Shown piece by piece: positions 8,869 to 17,792 of a stretch of 64,000 nt of DNA; the stretch's first letter is position 1, and the number at the start of each line of letters is the position of its first letter. Made by a program: the position numbers and the translations under genes. Origin of the DNA: Paenibacillus sp. MMS20-IR301 (GTDB lineage: Bacteria; Bacillota; Bacilli; Paenibacillales; Paenibacillaceae). The notes under the pieces were generated by a model. The model was not told where the DNA came from, did no database searches, and worked only from the letters and a program-made list of their open reading frames with translations. The stretch covers positions 1,178,001 to 1,242,000 of the forward strand of contig NZ_CP135275.1 in assembly GCF_032302195.1 (NCBI RefSeq), read 5' to 3'.

Positions 8869-10629
8869 ATGGCGACCGAGCACTATATTAAAGATTATCC
8901 GCGTCCGCAATTTGTCCGTGAGGCCTGGCAGAATCTGAGCGGGGAATGGGATTTCCGGTTTGATGATGACAACAAGGGGGAGCGCGAACGCTGGTATCAG
9001 GAGCTGCACGGGGAGCTGAAGATTCAGGTTCCGTTCACCTATGAGACAGAGGCCAGCGGAATTGGCGAGACCGCCTTCCATCCTTACGTATGGTACGGGC
9101 GGGAGCTGCAGCTGCCAGAGCATCACGAAGGTAAAAGGGTACTATTGAACTTTCAGGCGGTAGATTATCTCGCCAAGGTATGGGTTAACGGTGCCTATGC
9201 CGGAGGACATCAGGGCGGTTATGCCGCGTTCTCACTGGATATCACGGATTATATAGACACGGCGGCAGGCGCAGTGAACCGGCTGGTGGTCAAAGTGGAG
9301 GACAGCCGGAGCTGTACACAGCCGCGCGGCAAGCAGCGCTGGGTGGATGAGAACTTCGAATGCTTCTATGTGCAGACTACGGGAATCTGGCAGAGCGTGT
9401 GGATGGAGTATGTGTCACCTTCTTATCTCAAGTCTGTCAAAATCACCCCGGATCTCGATAACCGCTCAGTCCGCTTTGAATACCAGACTCAGCTTGCAGC
9501 GGACAATCTCCGTCTGGAGACGAGAATCAGCACGGGGCAGAAGACCTTTAAGCAGGTCTCCCTTCAAGCGGACCGCGCCTGGCTGCAGCTGGAGGTGGAG
9601 CTGACCCATGAAGCGAACGGCCCGTGGAAGCTGCAGTCCTGGTCGCCTGCGGCACCGAGCCTGTATGAGGTGGAGTTTATTTTATACAACGGGAATACGG
9701 TGATTGACCAGGTCTATTCCTACTTCGGCCTGCGCAAAATATCAATCGAACAAGGAAAGGTGCTGCTGAACAATACGCCGGTCTACCAGCGGCTGATTCT
9801 GGATCAGGGCTACTGGCCGGAGAGCCACCTCACCCCGCCGTCCGAGGAAGCGCTGATTGCTGATATCGATGCTATTCTGGCGATGGGCTATAACGGTGTA
9901 CGCAAGCATATGAAAATCGAGGATGCCCGGTTCCTCTACTGGTGTGATGTGAAGGGTCTGCTTGTCTGGTCGGAGATGGCCGCAGCCTTTGAGTTCAACG
10001 ATTCGGCAGTGGAGAATTTCACGAAGGAGTGGACGGAGATAGTGCGCCAGCAGTATAACCATCCTTCAATCATTACCTGGGTGCCGTTTAACGAATCATG
10101 GGGAATCCCGCAGGTATACACGAATAAGCTGCAGCAGAAATTTACCGAGGGGATCTACCATCTGACCAAAGCCCTCGACCCTCACCGGCCGGTAATCGTC
10201 AATGACGGCTGGGAGCATACGGTCAGTGACATCATTACCCTGCATGACTATGTGGAGAGCGGAGAATACCTGCTGAAGCATTATGCGGATGCCGGAAGTA
10301 TTCTGGGCGGGGGTGTCTCCTTCAACAACTGGAAATACGCGATGGCACAGGGGTATGAATATAACGGCCAGCCGGTGATGGTCAGTGAGTTCGGCGGCAT
10401 TGCCTTTAATACCGGTGCAGGCTGGGGATACGGGGAGCAGGTAGGCAGCGAGGAAGCCTTCATTGAACGGTTCCGCAGTATTACCCAGGCTATTAAGGAC
10501 ACTCCTTATATTTGCGGTTATTGCTATACACAGATCACGGATGTCCAGCAGGAAGTGAACGGTCTGCTCACAGAGAGCCGGGAACCGAAGATCCCGCTGG
10601 AAGTAATCCGCAAGGTCAACCTGTCATAA
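8869..10629 (+). CDS. Glycoside hydrolase family 2 enzyme (beta-galactosidase/glucuronidase-like)
   Basis: A 586-residue protein without a signal peptide, so cytoplasmic. Domains in order: jelly-roll sugar-binding domain (about 15-185), immunoglobulin-like domain (about 186-290) and TIM barrel (about 295-586). The acid/base Glu409 is in FNESWG and the probable nucleophile Glu507 in VSEFGG, as in GH2 retaining enzymes. It is shorter than LacZ and resembles single-barrel GH2 enzymes that cleave beta-linked galactose, glucuronate or mannose units. Start ATG 8869 has AAGGAG 13 bases upstream, a rather long gap. Likely hydrolyses imported oligosaccharides; exact sugar unknown. Confidence 0.88.
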   Translation: MATEHYIKDYPRPQFVREAWQNLSGEWDFRFDDDNKGERERWYQELHGELKIQVPFTYETEASGIGETAFHPYVWYGRELQLPEHHEGKRVLLNFQAVDYLAKVWVNGAYAGGHQGGYAAFSLDITDYIDTAAGAVNRLVVKVEDSRSCTQPRGKQRWVDENFECFYVQTTGIWQSVWMEYVSPSYLKSVKITPDLDNRSVRFEYQTQLAADNLRLETRISTGQKTFKQVSLQADRAWLQLEVELTHEANGPWKLQSWSPAAPSLYEVEFILYNGNTVIDQVYSYFGLRKISIEQGKVLLNNTPVYQRLILDQGYWPESHLTPPSEEALIADIDAILAMGYNGVRKHMKIEDARFLYWCDVKGLLVWSEMAAAFEFNDSAVENFTKEWTEIVRQQYNHPSIITWVPFNESWGIPQVYTNKLQQKFTEGIYHLTKALDPHRPVIVNDGWEHTVSDIITLHDYVESGEYLLKHYADAGSILGGGVSFNNWKYAMAQGYEYNGQPVMVSEFGGIAFNTGAGWGYGEQVGSEEAFIERFRSITQAIKDTPYICGYCYTQITDVQQEVNGLLTESREPKIPLEVIRKVNLS

Positions 10630-10710
10630 GCGGTATAATCGTAACTTTGGCACCCGAAAAACGGTAATTTATCGGTTCATTGACATAGGAAAGCCGGGTA
10701 GAATTTTCAG

Positions 10711-10724
10711 TGAAAGCACTTACA
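10711..10724. promoter_or_regulatory. cre-like catabolite-response element
   Basis: TGAAAGCACTTACA matches the CcpA consensus TGNAANCGNTNNCA at every fixed base except the central G. It lies between a TTGACA box (10680-10685) and the start of the secreted glycosidase, where CcpA binding would repress. Confidence 0.5.
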
Positions 10725-10776
10725 ACCAAGTGCGGACAATCTGTTCGATCATTGAAGATGAAGAGGAGGGGCTTAT

Positions 10777-12420
10777 TTGCTTAAAAAATTGTTCACCTCA
10801 CTGTCTGCTTTCCTATGTCTCCTGCTGGTGCTTACCGCTGTTCCCGCTTTGGCGGCGAATGGACCCGTGGTGTGGGGAGCCACATCCACAATCACCAATA
10901 TTAACACCTTCACGGATGCCGGGACCGATGCCCGCGGGCTGCGGCCCGGAACGTTCGGGGCAGAATACGCGCGGATGATCAAGCTGGCGAACGGGGATTG
11001 GCTGGCGGTCACAGCCATTTACGATAACAACGGCTACACCAAGGTCCCGTGGGGAGGCACCCGGCTGCAGGTCTTCCGCAGTACCGATAACTGCCGCACC
11101 TGGTCGCTCATGTCTACGCTGTGGGAGGACGGGCGCGATCTGGACAACGGGCAGTTCGTGCAGCTGGCGAATGGTGATATTCTGCTCGCCATGCGCTCAG
11201 TCCGCTGGCAGGAGTCGTACAAGCTCCGGGTGTACAAGAGTGTAAACGGAGGCCTGGACTGGAGCTTCCTTAGTACAATCGACGAGAACAACGGGGCGGC
11301 AGGCGCGCTGGGCAACCCGGATAAAGGGGTATATGAGCCACATATGCAGCTGCTGGCAGACGGCTCTGTAGCTGTAATGTATGCCAGCGAGAAGCATGTG
11401 ACCGAGAACCCGTCGTACAGCCAGATCATCTCTGAGAAAATCTCCACGAACGGCGGCGCCAGCTGGGGGAATGAGATTTATGTGGCCTGGGACCCGTCGA
11501 ACGCCGGAGCGCGTCCGGGGATGCCGGTCTGGAGCAGGATGGCGAACGGCCAGTACATTGTTGCCTTTGAGGTGTGCGGGACGCAGAACTGCAGAATTTT
11601 CACCAAGAAAAGCACTGACGGCAAAACCTGGTCCAGCGGCATCGGCACCCAGGTATCAACCAATCAGCAGGGAGGTCCATATCTCCTCTCCCTGAGTGAT
11701 GGCCGGCTGCTGCTCAGCTCTAACTCCAATGTATTGTCCTTAAGCAACGATTACGGAAATACCTGGGTGGATAATGATCTTCCGGCTTTCGGGAATTCAT
11801 GGTGGACGGCGATGTACCAGACCGGAGCGAATGAGATCGCCTTCGTGGATTCTGTCGAGCGGAGCGCCGGCGGACATAATGTCCAGGCCCGGTTCGGTAC
11901 GCTGAGCGGCTCGTACAGCAATGATTTTGCTGCGAATGACAACGGCTGGGTCCGTTACGGGGGAACATGGGCGGTCAGCGGCGGAACCTACAACGTGAAT
12001 TCGGCCAATGCGGATAAATCTGTGCTCACCCCGTATCCTTCCAAAATGAACTTTACGCTGGAAGGCGATATCCGGCTGAATAATGCCGGCCAGGGCAGTC
12101 TCGTCTTTAACCTGACGGGTCCAGGCACAGGTGCTGATTCGCAGAAGGGCTACGCCGCAGGCATTGATTCCGCCGGGGAAGTCTGGCTGGGACGATTCAA
12201 TAACAACTGGACCGCGCTGCAGACTGTGGCAACCCCGATAGCGGTAAACACCTGGTACCATATGAAGGTCGTTGTCAGCAGCGGCAATATTAAGGTCTAC
12301 GTCGGCGATATGTCCGTGCCTAAGATAAATTTGAACGATGCAGTGTATACCTCCGGCACGATCGGTGTGCGCGGCGGGTTTAATAACAGCGTCAGCTTTG
12401 ATAATATTGCGGTGAACTAA
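10777..12420 (+). CDS. Secreted sialidase-fold glycosidase (BNR repeats, possibly GH93) with LamG-like C-terminal domain
   Basis: A 547-residue exported protein. Residues 1-26 are a Sec signal peptide ending VPALA. Residues 30-380 form a six-bladed propeller with five Asp-box repeats (STDNCRTW 102-109, SVNGGLDW 155-162, STNGGASW 223-230, STDGKTW, SNDYGNTW 323-330). The motifs YEPHMQLLADGSVAVMYASE and RPGMPVW recall GH93 exo-arabinanases more than true sialidases, but I cannot decide without a search. Residues 383-547 form a concanavalin/LamG-like beta-sandwich probably binding carbohydrate. TTG start follows GAGGAGGGG. A cre-like site lies upstream. Likely acts outside the cell, feeding the adjacent sugar ABC transporter. 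Confidence 0.82.
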   Translation: MLKKLFTSLSAFLCLLLVLTAVPALAANGPVVWGATSTITNINTFTDAGTDARGLRPGTFGAEYARMIKLANGDWLAVTAIYDNNGYTKVPWGGTRLQVFRSTDNCRTWSLMSTLWEDGRDLDNGQFVQLANGDILLAMRSVRWQESYKLRVYKSVNGGLDWSFLSTIDENNGAAGALGNPDKGVYEPHMQLLADGSVAVMYASEKHVTENPSYSQIISEKISTNGGASWGNEIYVAWDPSNAGARPGMPVWSRMANGQYIVAFEVCGTQNCRIFTKKSTDGKTWSSGIGTQVSTNQQGGPYLLSLSDGRLLLSSNSNVLSLSNDYGNTWVDNDLPAFGNSWWTAMYQTGANEIAFVDSVERSAGGHNVQARFGTLSGSYSNDFAANDNGWVRYGGTWAVSGGTYNVNSANADKSVLTPYPSKMNFTLEGDIRLNNAGQGSLVFNLTGPGTGADSQKGYAAGIDSAGEVWLGRFNNNWTALQTVATPIAVNTWYHMKVVVSSGNIKVYVGDMSVPKINLNDAVYTSGTIGVRGGFNNSVSFDNIAVN

Positions 12421-12432
12421 TCTGCTGGTTCT

Positions 12433-12454
12433 GGAGCCCTTCGGGGCTCTTTTT
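12433..12454 (+). terminator. Rho-independent terminator after the secreted glycosidase
   Basis: GGAGCCC-TTCG-GGGCTCT: a 6-7 bp GC-rich stem capped by a TTCG tetraloop and followed by T5, 13 bp after the stop codon. Confidence 0.92.
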
Positions 12455-12509
12455 GCTGCATGCGTCATCATTCCAGATGGCCTGCTTCCGCAAATGGGCC
12501 GGCAGAAAT

Positions 12510-12541
12510 CCTCCGTAACATCCTCAACCCTCCGTAACATC
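12510..12541. repeat. Direct repeat CCTCCGTAACATC x2 upstream of the binding-protein gene
   Basis: The 13-bp sequence CCTCCGTAACATC occurs at 12510-12522 and again at 12529-12541, a 19-bp period (close to two helical turns). It lies about 180-210 bp before the solute-binding-protein gene and just after the preceding terminator, so it falls in the regulatory region of the sugar-uptake operon. AraC-type regulators such as the YesN-like protein encoded here commonly bind direct repeats of this spacing. Confidence 0.5.
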
Positions 12542-12717
12542 GTCTACCTTCCCGGGTTCCCTGCACATTTAACACCTGTCATTTGTTCTCCAAGTAGCGG
12601 CGGTTTGTCGGTTCAAGCTTAGGGGCATTCCCTGTAAAGTTAGTGGTAAGAAAGCCCTTACATGAAGAGGTTAAAGGACTTTCGGACACAAACTTTACAG
12701 ACGAGAGGGTTGTTCAA

Positions 12718-14037
12718 ATGAGAATGAATAAGAAGTACACAGGTATACTGTCGGCCGGGCTGGCTCTGGCCCTGATTCTGCCGGGCTGCACCTCCGGAAA
12801 CAAAGAGAATGGAGAGCCGGCCAAGGCGGCGAATGAACCGGCGAAGACAGAGAATGCGGCAGGCAGCAGCAGTCCGGTGGAGATTTCGTTCTGGAATATG
12901 TTCGGCGGCGGGGAAGGGGAATTCGTAGACCAGATTATTAAGAATTTCAATGACTCCCAGCACGAAGTAACGGTGAAGCAGCTGCGTCTGGAATCCAATG
13001 AATATTATGCCAAGCTCAGCACTGCGTTGTCATCCTCCAAAGGACCGGATGTGGCTGTAGCCCACGTTGAGCGGATCTCACCGTTCGTGAAGGCGCAGCA
13101 GATTGTGCCGGTGGATGAGCTGGCCACCAAGGCCGGGTTTGACCTGAAGGAAATTTCGGATTCCAATATCCAGAGCGTGTCCTATGACGGTAAGCCTTAC
13201 GCTGTTCCGCTCGATACCCACTTCCATATGTTCTATTACAACAAGGATATTCTGCAAAAGGCAGATCTGCTGAATGAAGACGGCACACCTAAGCTCGGTG
13301 ATATGACACCGGCAGGCTTCGAGCAGACGCTGGCCGAGGTTCAGGCGAAGGTGCCGGATGTCCAGGCAATGGCGATCAATACCCCGTATTTCCAGGAACC
13401 CTTCCTCAATCTCTATTATGAAGCCGGCGGTGATATCCTGAATTCGGATCTGACCAAAGCAAGCATCAACAATCCGCAGGCGCTGGATGTCCTGAACTTC
13501 TATATGGACGTCTTCAACAACAAATATGCCGATCTGAATGATAAAACCCCATGGGATACATTCCATAACGGCAAAGCGGCCTTCTGGTTCGGCGGTGTAT
13601 GGGAAGCGGGCCTGCTGCTCGGGGATGAGTCGCTGCATATCGGCGCGATGCCGCTGCCTCCGATCTTTGGCAGTGAGACGCATTGGGGCAGCTCCCATAC
13701 GCTGGTCATCCCTTCTTATGTAACTCCTGAGAAGCAGTTGGCTGCTGCCAGGTTCATGAAGTATTTCTCTGAAGTGGGCGGGGAAATCTGGGGCCAGGCG
13801 GGACATGTGCCTGCGAACAGCAAAGTAACAAGCAGCGATGCCTTCAAGAGCCTGCCTTACCGCAGTGAGTTCATTGAAGCGCAGAAGACGGTGAAATTTG
13901 CTCCGCCGACAGATAAGTATACAACGATCATTACGACAATCTCTGAGGAGCTGCAGAACATCATCTTCGGTAGTGACTCTCCGGCAGACGGACTGGCGAA
14001 GCTGGAGAAACAGATCAACGAAGTGCTGGAGAATTAG
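12718..14037 (+). CDS. Carbohydrate ABC transporter substrate-binding lipoprotein (first copy)
   Basis: A 439-residue extracellular solute-binding protein of family 1. The signal peptide ends in the lipobox LPGC, then a charged linker and the mature domain starting EISFWNMFGGGEGEF. Motifs YYNKDIL, WGSSHTLVIPSY and a C-terminal helix EELQNIIFG are typical of oligosaccharide-binding proteins. ATG 12718 is chosen (GAGAGGG at about 7 bases); an upstream GTG at 12643 would put 25 residues ahead of the signal peptide. It is followed by the two permease genes after a hairpin, and is clearly paralogous to the binding protein at 19.5 kb. Ligand probably a plant-derived oligosaccharide. Confidence 0.92.
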   Translation: MRMNKKYTGILSAGLALALILPGCTSGNKENGEPAKAANEPAKTENAAGSSSPVEISFWNMFGGGEGEFVDQIIKNFNDSQHEVTVKQLRLESNEYYAKLSTALSSSKGPDVAVAHVERISPFVKAQQIVPVDELATKAGFDLKEISDSNIQSVSYDGKPYAVPLDTHFHMFYYNKDILQKADLLNEDGTPKLGDMTPAGFEQTLAEVQAKVPDVQAMAINTPYFQEPFLNLYYEAGGDILNSDLTKASINNPQALDVLNFYMDVFNNKYADLNDKTPWDTFHNGKAAFWFGGVWEAGLLLGDESLHIGAMPLPPIFGSETHWGSSHTLVIPSYVTPEKQLAAARFMKYFSEVGGEIWGQAGHVPANSKVTSSDAFKSLPYRSEFIEAQKTVKFAPPTDKYTTIITTISEELQNIIFGSDSPADGLAKLEKQINEVLEN

Positions 14038-14055
14038 CTCCCCGGCCAACATAAG

Positions 14056-14087
14056 GATAACCTCCCGCCTGCGGGCGGGGGATTATC
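14056..14087 (+). terminator. Intra-operon hairpin between binding protein and permeases
   Basis: A long GC-rich hairpin: arms of 14 bases starting GATAACCTCCCG and ending GGGATTATC, one mismatch and one G-T pair, 4-base loop. There is no proper T tract after it. Such hairpins behind malE-like genes usually protect the upstream message or partly terminate, giving more binding protein than permease. Confidence 0.6.
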
Positions 14088-14130
14088 TTCTGCGTCAGGG
14101 CAACTTTTTGAATGAAGGAGAGAATGAAGT

Positions 14131-15054
14131 ATGGAGCGGACTTTAAGAGAGAATAAGGCGGCTGCGCCTCTGCGCAGGGCAGAGCCTGTACACATACTGA
14201 AGGAACTGAAAGCGATTCTGTATCTGGTGCCGTTTCTGGTGCCGTTTATCTTGTTCTATCTGTGGCCGGTGATCCGCGGAGCCTGGATGAGCCTGCATGT
14301 GTGGGGCATTCAGGGCATGCAGAAATACGTTGCCTTAGCCAATTATGCGAAAATATTGAAAAATCCCGATTTCTACTCGTATCTATGGAATTCGTTCTAC
14401 TTCGTGCTGCTGTGTGCGCCGACCGTACTGGTGCTTGGACTGGTGCTGGCACTGATCATCAATCAGAGAATTTGGCTGCGGACCGTGATCCGCTCCGTTT
14501 TTTTCCTGCCGTATGTGCTGTCGGTCTCTGTAGTCAGCTTCATCTGGCTGCGGATGCTCGATGCCAAGAATGGTCCGGTGAATGCAGCCTTGCATCTGCT
14601 GGGCATCCAGGCCGACATTAACTGGCTTACGGATCATAAGTTCGTCTGGTGGGCGATTACGATTGCGACAGACTGGTGGAGCGTCGGATTTGTAATGGTG
14701 CTGTTTCTTGCCGGACTGCAGGAGATTCCAACGGATCACTATGAAGCAGCGACCATTGACGGGGCAGGCGCCTGGCAGCGCTTCTGGAACATTACTTTAC
14801 CCGGGCTGTCAAGCGTAATCAAGATTCAGATCTTTTATCAGATTATCAATTGCCTGAAGCTGTTCGGACAAGTGCAGATTATGACCGGCGGCGGGCCGGG
14901 CGATTCCACGAATACGATGATCCGCTATATTTACGTCACGGGGTTCAAGAAAGACATGTTCGGCCTGGCGGCTGCGCAGTCGATTGTTTTCTGCTTCATC
15001 ATGCTGCTGATCGCTGTGGTTCAATTCAAAATTACCGACCGGAAAGACGGATAG
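14131..15054 (+). CDS. Sugar ABC transporter permease, MalF/UgpA type
   Basis: A 307-residue membrane protein with six transmembrane helices; the first begins at about residue 32 (YLVPFLVPFILFYLWPV). The EAA loop that docks on the ATPase reads YEAATIDGAGAWQRFWNITLPG near residue 205-226. ATG 14131 has GAAGGAGAG upstream at about 9 bases. It pairs with the next gene to make the heterodimeric channel. No ATPase gene is present in the locus, as is usual in Paenibacillus and Bacillus, where a shared MsmX-type ATPase energises such importers. Confidence 0.93.
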   Translation: MERTLRENKAAAPLRRAEPVHILKELKAILYLVPFLVPFILFYLWPVIRGAWMSLHVWGIQGMQKYVALANYAKILKNPDFYSYLWNSFYFVLLCAPTVLVLGLVLALIINQRIWLRTVIRSVFFLPYVLSVSVVSFIWLRMLDAKNGPVNAALHLLGIQADINWLTDHKFVWWAITIATDWWSVGFVMVLFLAGLQEIPTDHYEAATIDGAGAWQRFWNITLPGLSSVIKIQIFYQIINCLKLFGQVQIMTGGGPGDSTNTMIRYIYVTGFKKDMFGLAAAQSIVFCFIMLLIAVVQFKITDRKDG

Positions 15055-15067
15055 GGGGGAGATATTC

Positions 15068-15880
15068 ATGAAAAAGCTTGCTCTAAATACCGCTGCTGTT
15101 CTGCTTGCGCTGCTGTTTATTTTCCCGCTGATCTGGATGTTCCTCACCTCGCTGAAGCCTGACGGTGTGAATGTATATACGCTGGCTGATTGGGTCAACT
15201 GGTCCGATCTGAATACCGATAACTATGTGAAGGTCATCCGGGATTCGCAGATTCTGCACTGGACGTGGAACAGCCTGATTATCGGCCTACTGACGACTGT
15301 AATCTCGCTGCTGCTCAGCTCGCTGGCGGCCTTCTCGTTCTCGAAGCTCCCGTTCCGGACCCGGGGAATCTTCTATGTCCTGATCGTTTCGGGCCTGCTG
15401 ATTCCGACAGAAGCGATTCTCATTCCGCTCTATGAGACGGCGCTGCATCTGCAGCTGATTGATAACATCTGGGCGATTGTCCTGCCGGGACTGACGAATC
15501 CGATCGGTATCCTGCTGCTGAAGCAGTTCATGGACGGCGTGCCCAAGGATTATATGGAAGCCGCACAGATTGACGGGAGCCGCAGCTTCCGGTTATGGTG
15601 GAGCATCTGTCTGCCGCTGACACGCTCAGCGATGGTATCTGTGGGAATCTTCTTTTTTATCCTCTCCTGGAACAACTTCCTGTGGCCTTATCTGGCCATT
15701 ACCTCGGAGGAGAATATGATTCTTTCGGCAGGGCTGCCGACCTTTTTGTCGAATAATAACATGTCGCTCAATCTGATCATGACGGCCAGCGCAATTGCGG
15801 CGATTCCGACGATTATTGTGTTTATACTGCTGCAGCGGCATATTGTGCAGGGCGTGGCGATGTCCGGCGTCAAGGGCTGA
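15068..15880 (+). CDS. Sugar ABC transporter permease, MalG/UgpE type
   Basis: A 270-residue partner permease with six helices; EAA loop YMEAAQIDGSRSFRLWWSICLPL at about residues 160-180. Starts 13 bp behind the first permease with a GGGGGGAG ribosome site. The C terminus ends HIVQGVAMSGVKG, the standard ending of MalG-like permeases. Together with the preceding two genes it forms a complete importer lacking only the ATPase. Confidence 0.93.
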   Translation: MKKLALNTAAVLLALLFIFPLIWMFLTSLKPDGVNVYTLADWVNWSDLNTDNYVKVIRDSQILHWTWNSLIIGLLTTVISLLLSSLAAFSFSKLPFRTRGIFYVLIVSGLLIPTEAILIPLYETALHLQLIDNIWAIVLPGLTNPIGILLLKQFMDGVPKDYMEAAQIDGSRSFRLWWSICLPLTRSAMVSVGIFFFILSWNNFLWPYLAITSEENMILSAGLPTFLSNNNMSLNLIMTASAIAAIPTIIVFILLQRHIVQGVAMSGVKG

Positions 15881-15919
15881 CGTTCTGCTAAGATTCTACA
15901 ACGGGAAAGGATATAAGGC

Positions 15920-17791
15920 ATGCACAGATCACCTGAGAATCACGCCGGACCCTTGCGGCTCCGCTTCATATCCTGGATCAAAATCATGAAGAGCAGCATG
16001 CGCTATAAGTGGATGCTGCTTCTCGTTCTCTTCTCCTTGACACCGCTGGTGGTCATGGGGATTATTTCATTTTCGATCTCGAAATCGACGATCAATCATA
16101 AAGTCACCGAATACTCCGAGCATCTGCTGTATCAGACTGCCGATAATCTGGATACCCGGCTCGGTATTTACAAGGACATGATGATGCAGGTGCTTAACAA
16201 CAATGAGATTGTAGGCATGCTGCGGAACCTTGATCGGGCGGAGCAAGCCAGTTATGATGTGGATAGCCTGTCACTGACAACGAAGCTGTCCACCATTGTG
16301 GCGATTAATCAGGATGTGCAGTCCATCTCCTTCGTCTCCGCGCAGCATTATATCAAAGGCATCTACCGCTGGAACCCGCGCACGCCTGCCGAGGTGGAGC
16401 CCTTCCTGCAGACCCTTGACGGCGGCAGTAATTTCCGCTGGTATCCGACCCGTTACGGGACTTATGTAGACAGTCTGAACTCCCAGAGCACCCATGTTTT
16501 CTCAGTTGCCAAGCAGCTCTATAAAATATCCGATGACAGTCCCCTGGGGATTGTAGCTGTGCTTGATATCCGCGAGGATGTGATTAAAGAGTTGGTCTCG
16601 AAAGCGGTCAGCAATAACCGGGATCTGCAAAGCTTCGTGATGGACGGCAGCGGCAATCTGGTGTCGTATCCGGACAGCGGACTGATCGGCCGAAGCGTAA
16701 CGGAGGTGCTGGGCCAAAGCGGTTATGAGCAGCTTGTTCATTCCGGCCTGGAGGAAACGAGGTTTCCGCTTGTCTACAAGGGCGACAGCCTGATTGTGAA
16801 TGCCAAGAAGCTCCACACCAATGACTGGGTGGTGGTGAATGTCATTTCCAAGGCTGCGCTGTACCAGGATTCGAACCGCCTGCTGCAGATTTTTATCTTC
16901 GTCGGGCTGCTCTGCATAGTCTTCTCGGTTATTGCCGCACTGGTGCTGGCTAACTCCATTACGAATCCGATTCTGAAAATGATCCGGCTGATGCGGCAGG
17001 TGATGTCCGGTGAGCTCAGTGTCCGCTACAAAGCCAAAAGCCGGCATGACGAAATAGATATTCTCGGCGATAATTTCAACTCTATGGTAGAGCGGATCGA
17101 CGAGCTTTTGAAAGCGGTCTATCTGGAGCAGGACCAGAAACGGATGGCTGAGCTGAAGGCATTGCAGGCGCAGATCAATCCGCATTTTCTCTATAACACC
17201 CTGGATATTATTAAATGGACGGCTCTAATTCAAAAGGCCAACAATGCAGCAGAGATGGTCAGCCTGTTATCACGTCTGCTGCGGATCAGTCTCGGTAAAG
17301 GGGAAGAGACGGTTACAGTGGAAGAGGAGATCGAGCATGTGCAATGTTACCTGGGTATTCAGAAATTCCGCTTCAACTTCAATATTGAGACCTTTGTTGA
17401 ACTGGACGAAGAAGTCCGCCATCTGCGGACGCCCAAGCTGATTCTGCAGCCGATTGTGGAGAACGCAATGATGCATGCCTTCGGGGATATGGAATCCGGC
17501 GGCAGCATCCGCATATCCTGCAGTAAAGCGCCGGGCAATCTCGTCTGGTTCGAAGTGGCGGATAACGGCAAGGGGATGGATGCTGCACTTGTCAGCAGTC
17601 TGCTTACAGGGAAAGCAGCGGATGAGGACAAATTAGGAGGCATAGGGCTGGCCAATGTAGATGAGCGGATCAAGCTGATTTGCGGAAAAATGTACGGTAT
17701 CGAGATCCGCAGCGAGCTGGGTGCAGGAACAGCCATCCGGATTAAGCTGCCGCTCATAACAGATGACATAAGCATAAGGGGGAGCCGCTGA
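15920..17791 (+). CDS. YesM-type sensor histidine kinase
   Basis: A 623-residue kinase with one helix at about residues 31-52, an extracellular Cache-type sensing domain (about 55-305), a second helix at about 315-340, a HAMP region and a HisKA_7TM/LytS-like kinase domain. The phospho-acceptor His422 is in QINPHFLYNT, the signature of the YesM/LytS class; the ATPase domain shows PIVENAMMHAF and ADNGKGM. Ribosome site GGAAAGGAT before ATG. It is two bases from its response regulator and sits between two sugar-binding-protein genes, so it probably senses the imported sugar directly or through the second binding protein. Confidence 0.92.
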   Translation: MHRSPENHAGPLRLRFISWIKIMKSSMRYKWMLLLVLFSLTPLVVMGIISFSISKSTINHKVTEYSEHLLYQTADNLDTRLGIYKDMMMQVLNNNEIVGMLRNLDRAEQASYDVDSLSLTTKLSTIVAINQDVQSISFVSAQHYIKGIYRWNPRTPAEVEPFLQTLDGGSNFRWYPTRYGTYVDSLNSQSTHVFSVAKQLYKISDDSPLGIVAVLDIREDVIKELVSKAVSNNRDLQSFVMDGSGNLVSYPDSGLIGRSVTEVLGQSGYEQLVHSGLEETRFPLVYKGDSLIVNAKKLHTNDWVVVNVISKAALYQDSNRLLQIFIFVGLLCIVFSVIAALVLANSITNPILKMIRLMRQVMSGELSVRYKAKSRHDEIDILGDNFNSMVERIDELLKAVYLEQDQKRMAELKALQAQINPHFLYNTLDIIKWTALIQKANNAAEMVSLLSRLLRISLGKGEETVTVEEEIEHVQCYLGIQKFRFNFNIETFVELDEEVRHLRTPKLILQPIVENAMMHAFGDMESGGSIRISCSKAPGNLVWFEVADNGKGMDAALVSSLLTGKAADEDKLGGIGLANVDERIKLICGKMYGIEIRSELGAGTAIRIKLPLITDDISIRGSR

Positions 17792-17792
17792 T

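Noticed and set aside
11797..12540. A 247-residue minus-strand frame opposite the secreted glycosidase
   Set aside because: Antisense shadow in high-GC coding sequence with no recognisable protein features.
12649..12662. cre site before the first binding-protein gene
   Set aside because: AGAAAGCCCTTACA has two mismatches to the consensus including one central base; too weak to list, though the inverted repeat GTAAG/CTTAC is noted.
13078..14052. A 324-residue minus-strand frame opposite the binding-protein gene
   Set aside because: Complement of a conserved solute-binding protein; rich in His, Arg and Leu as expected of shadows.
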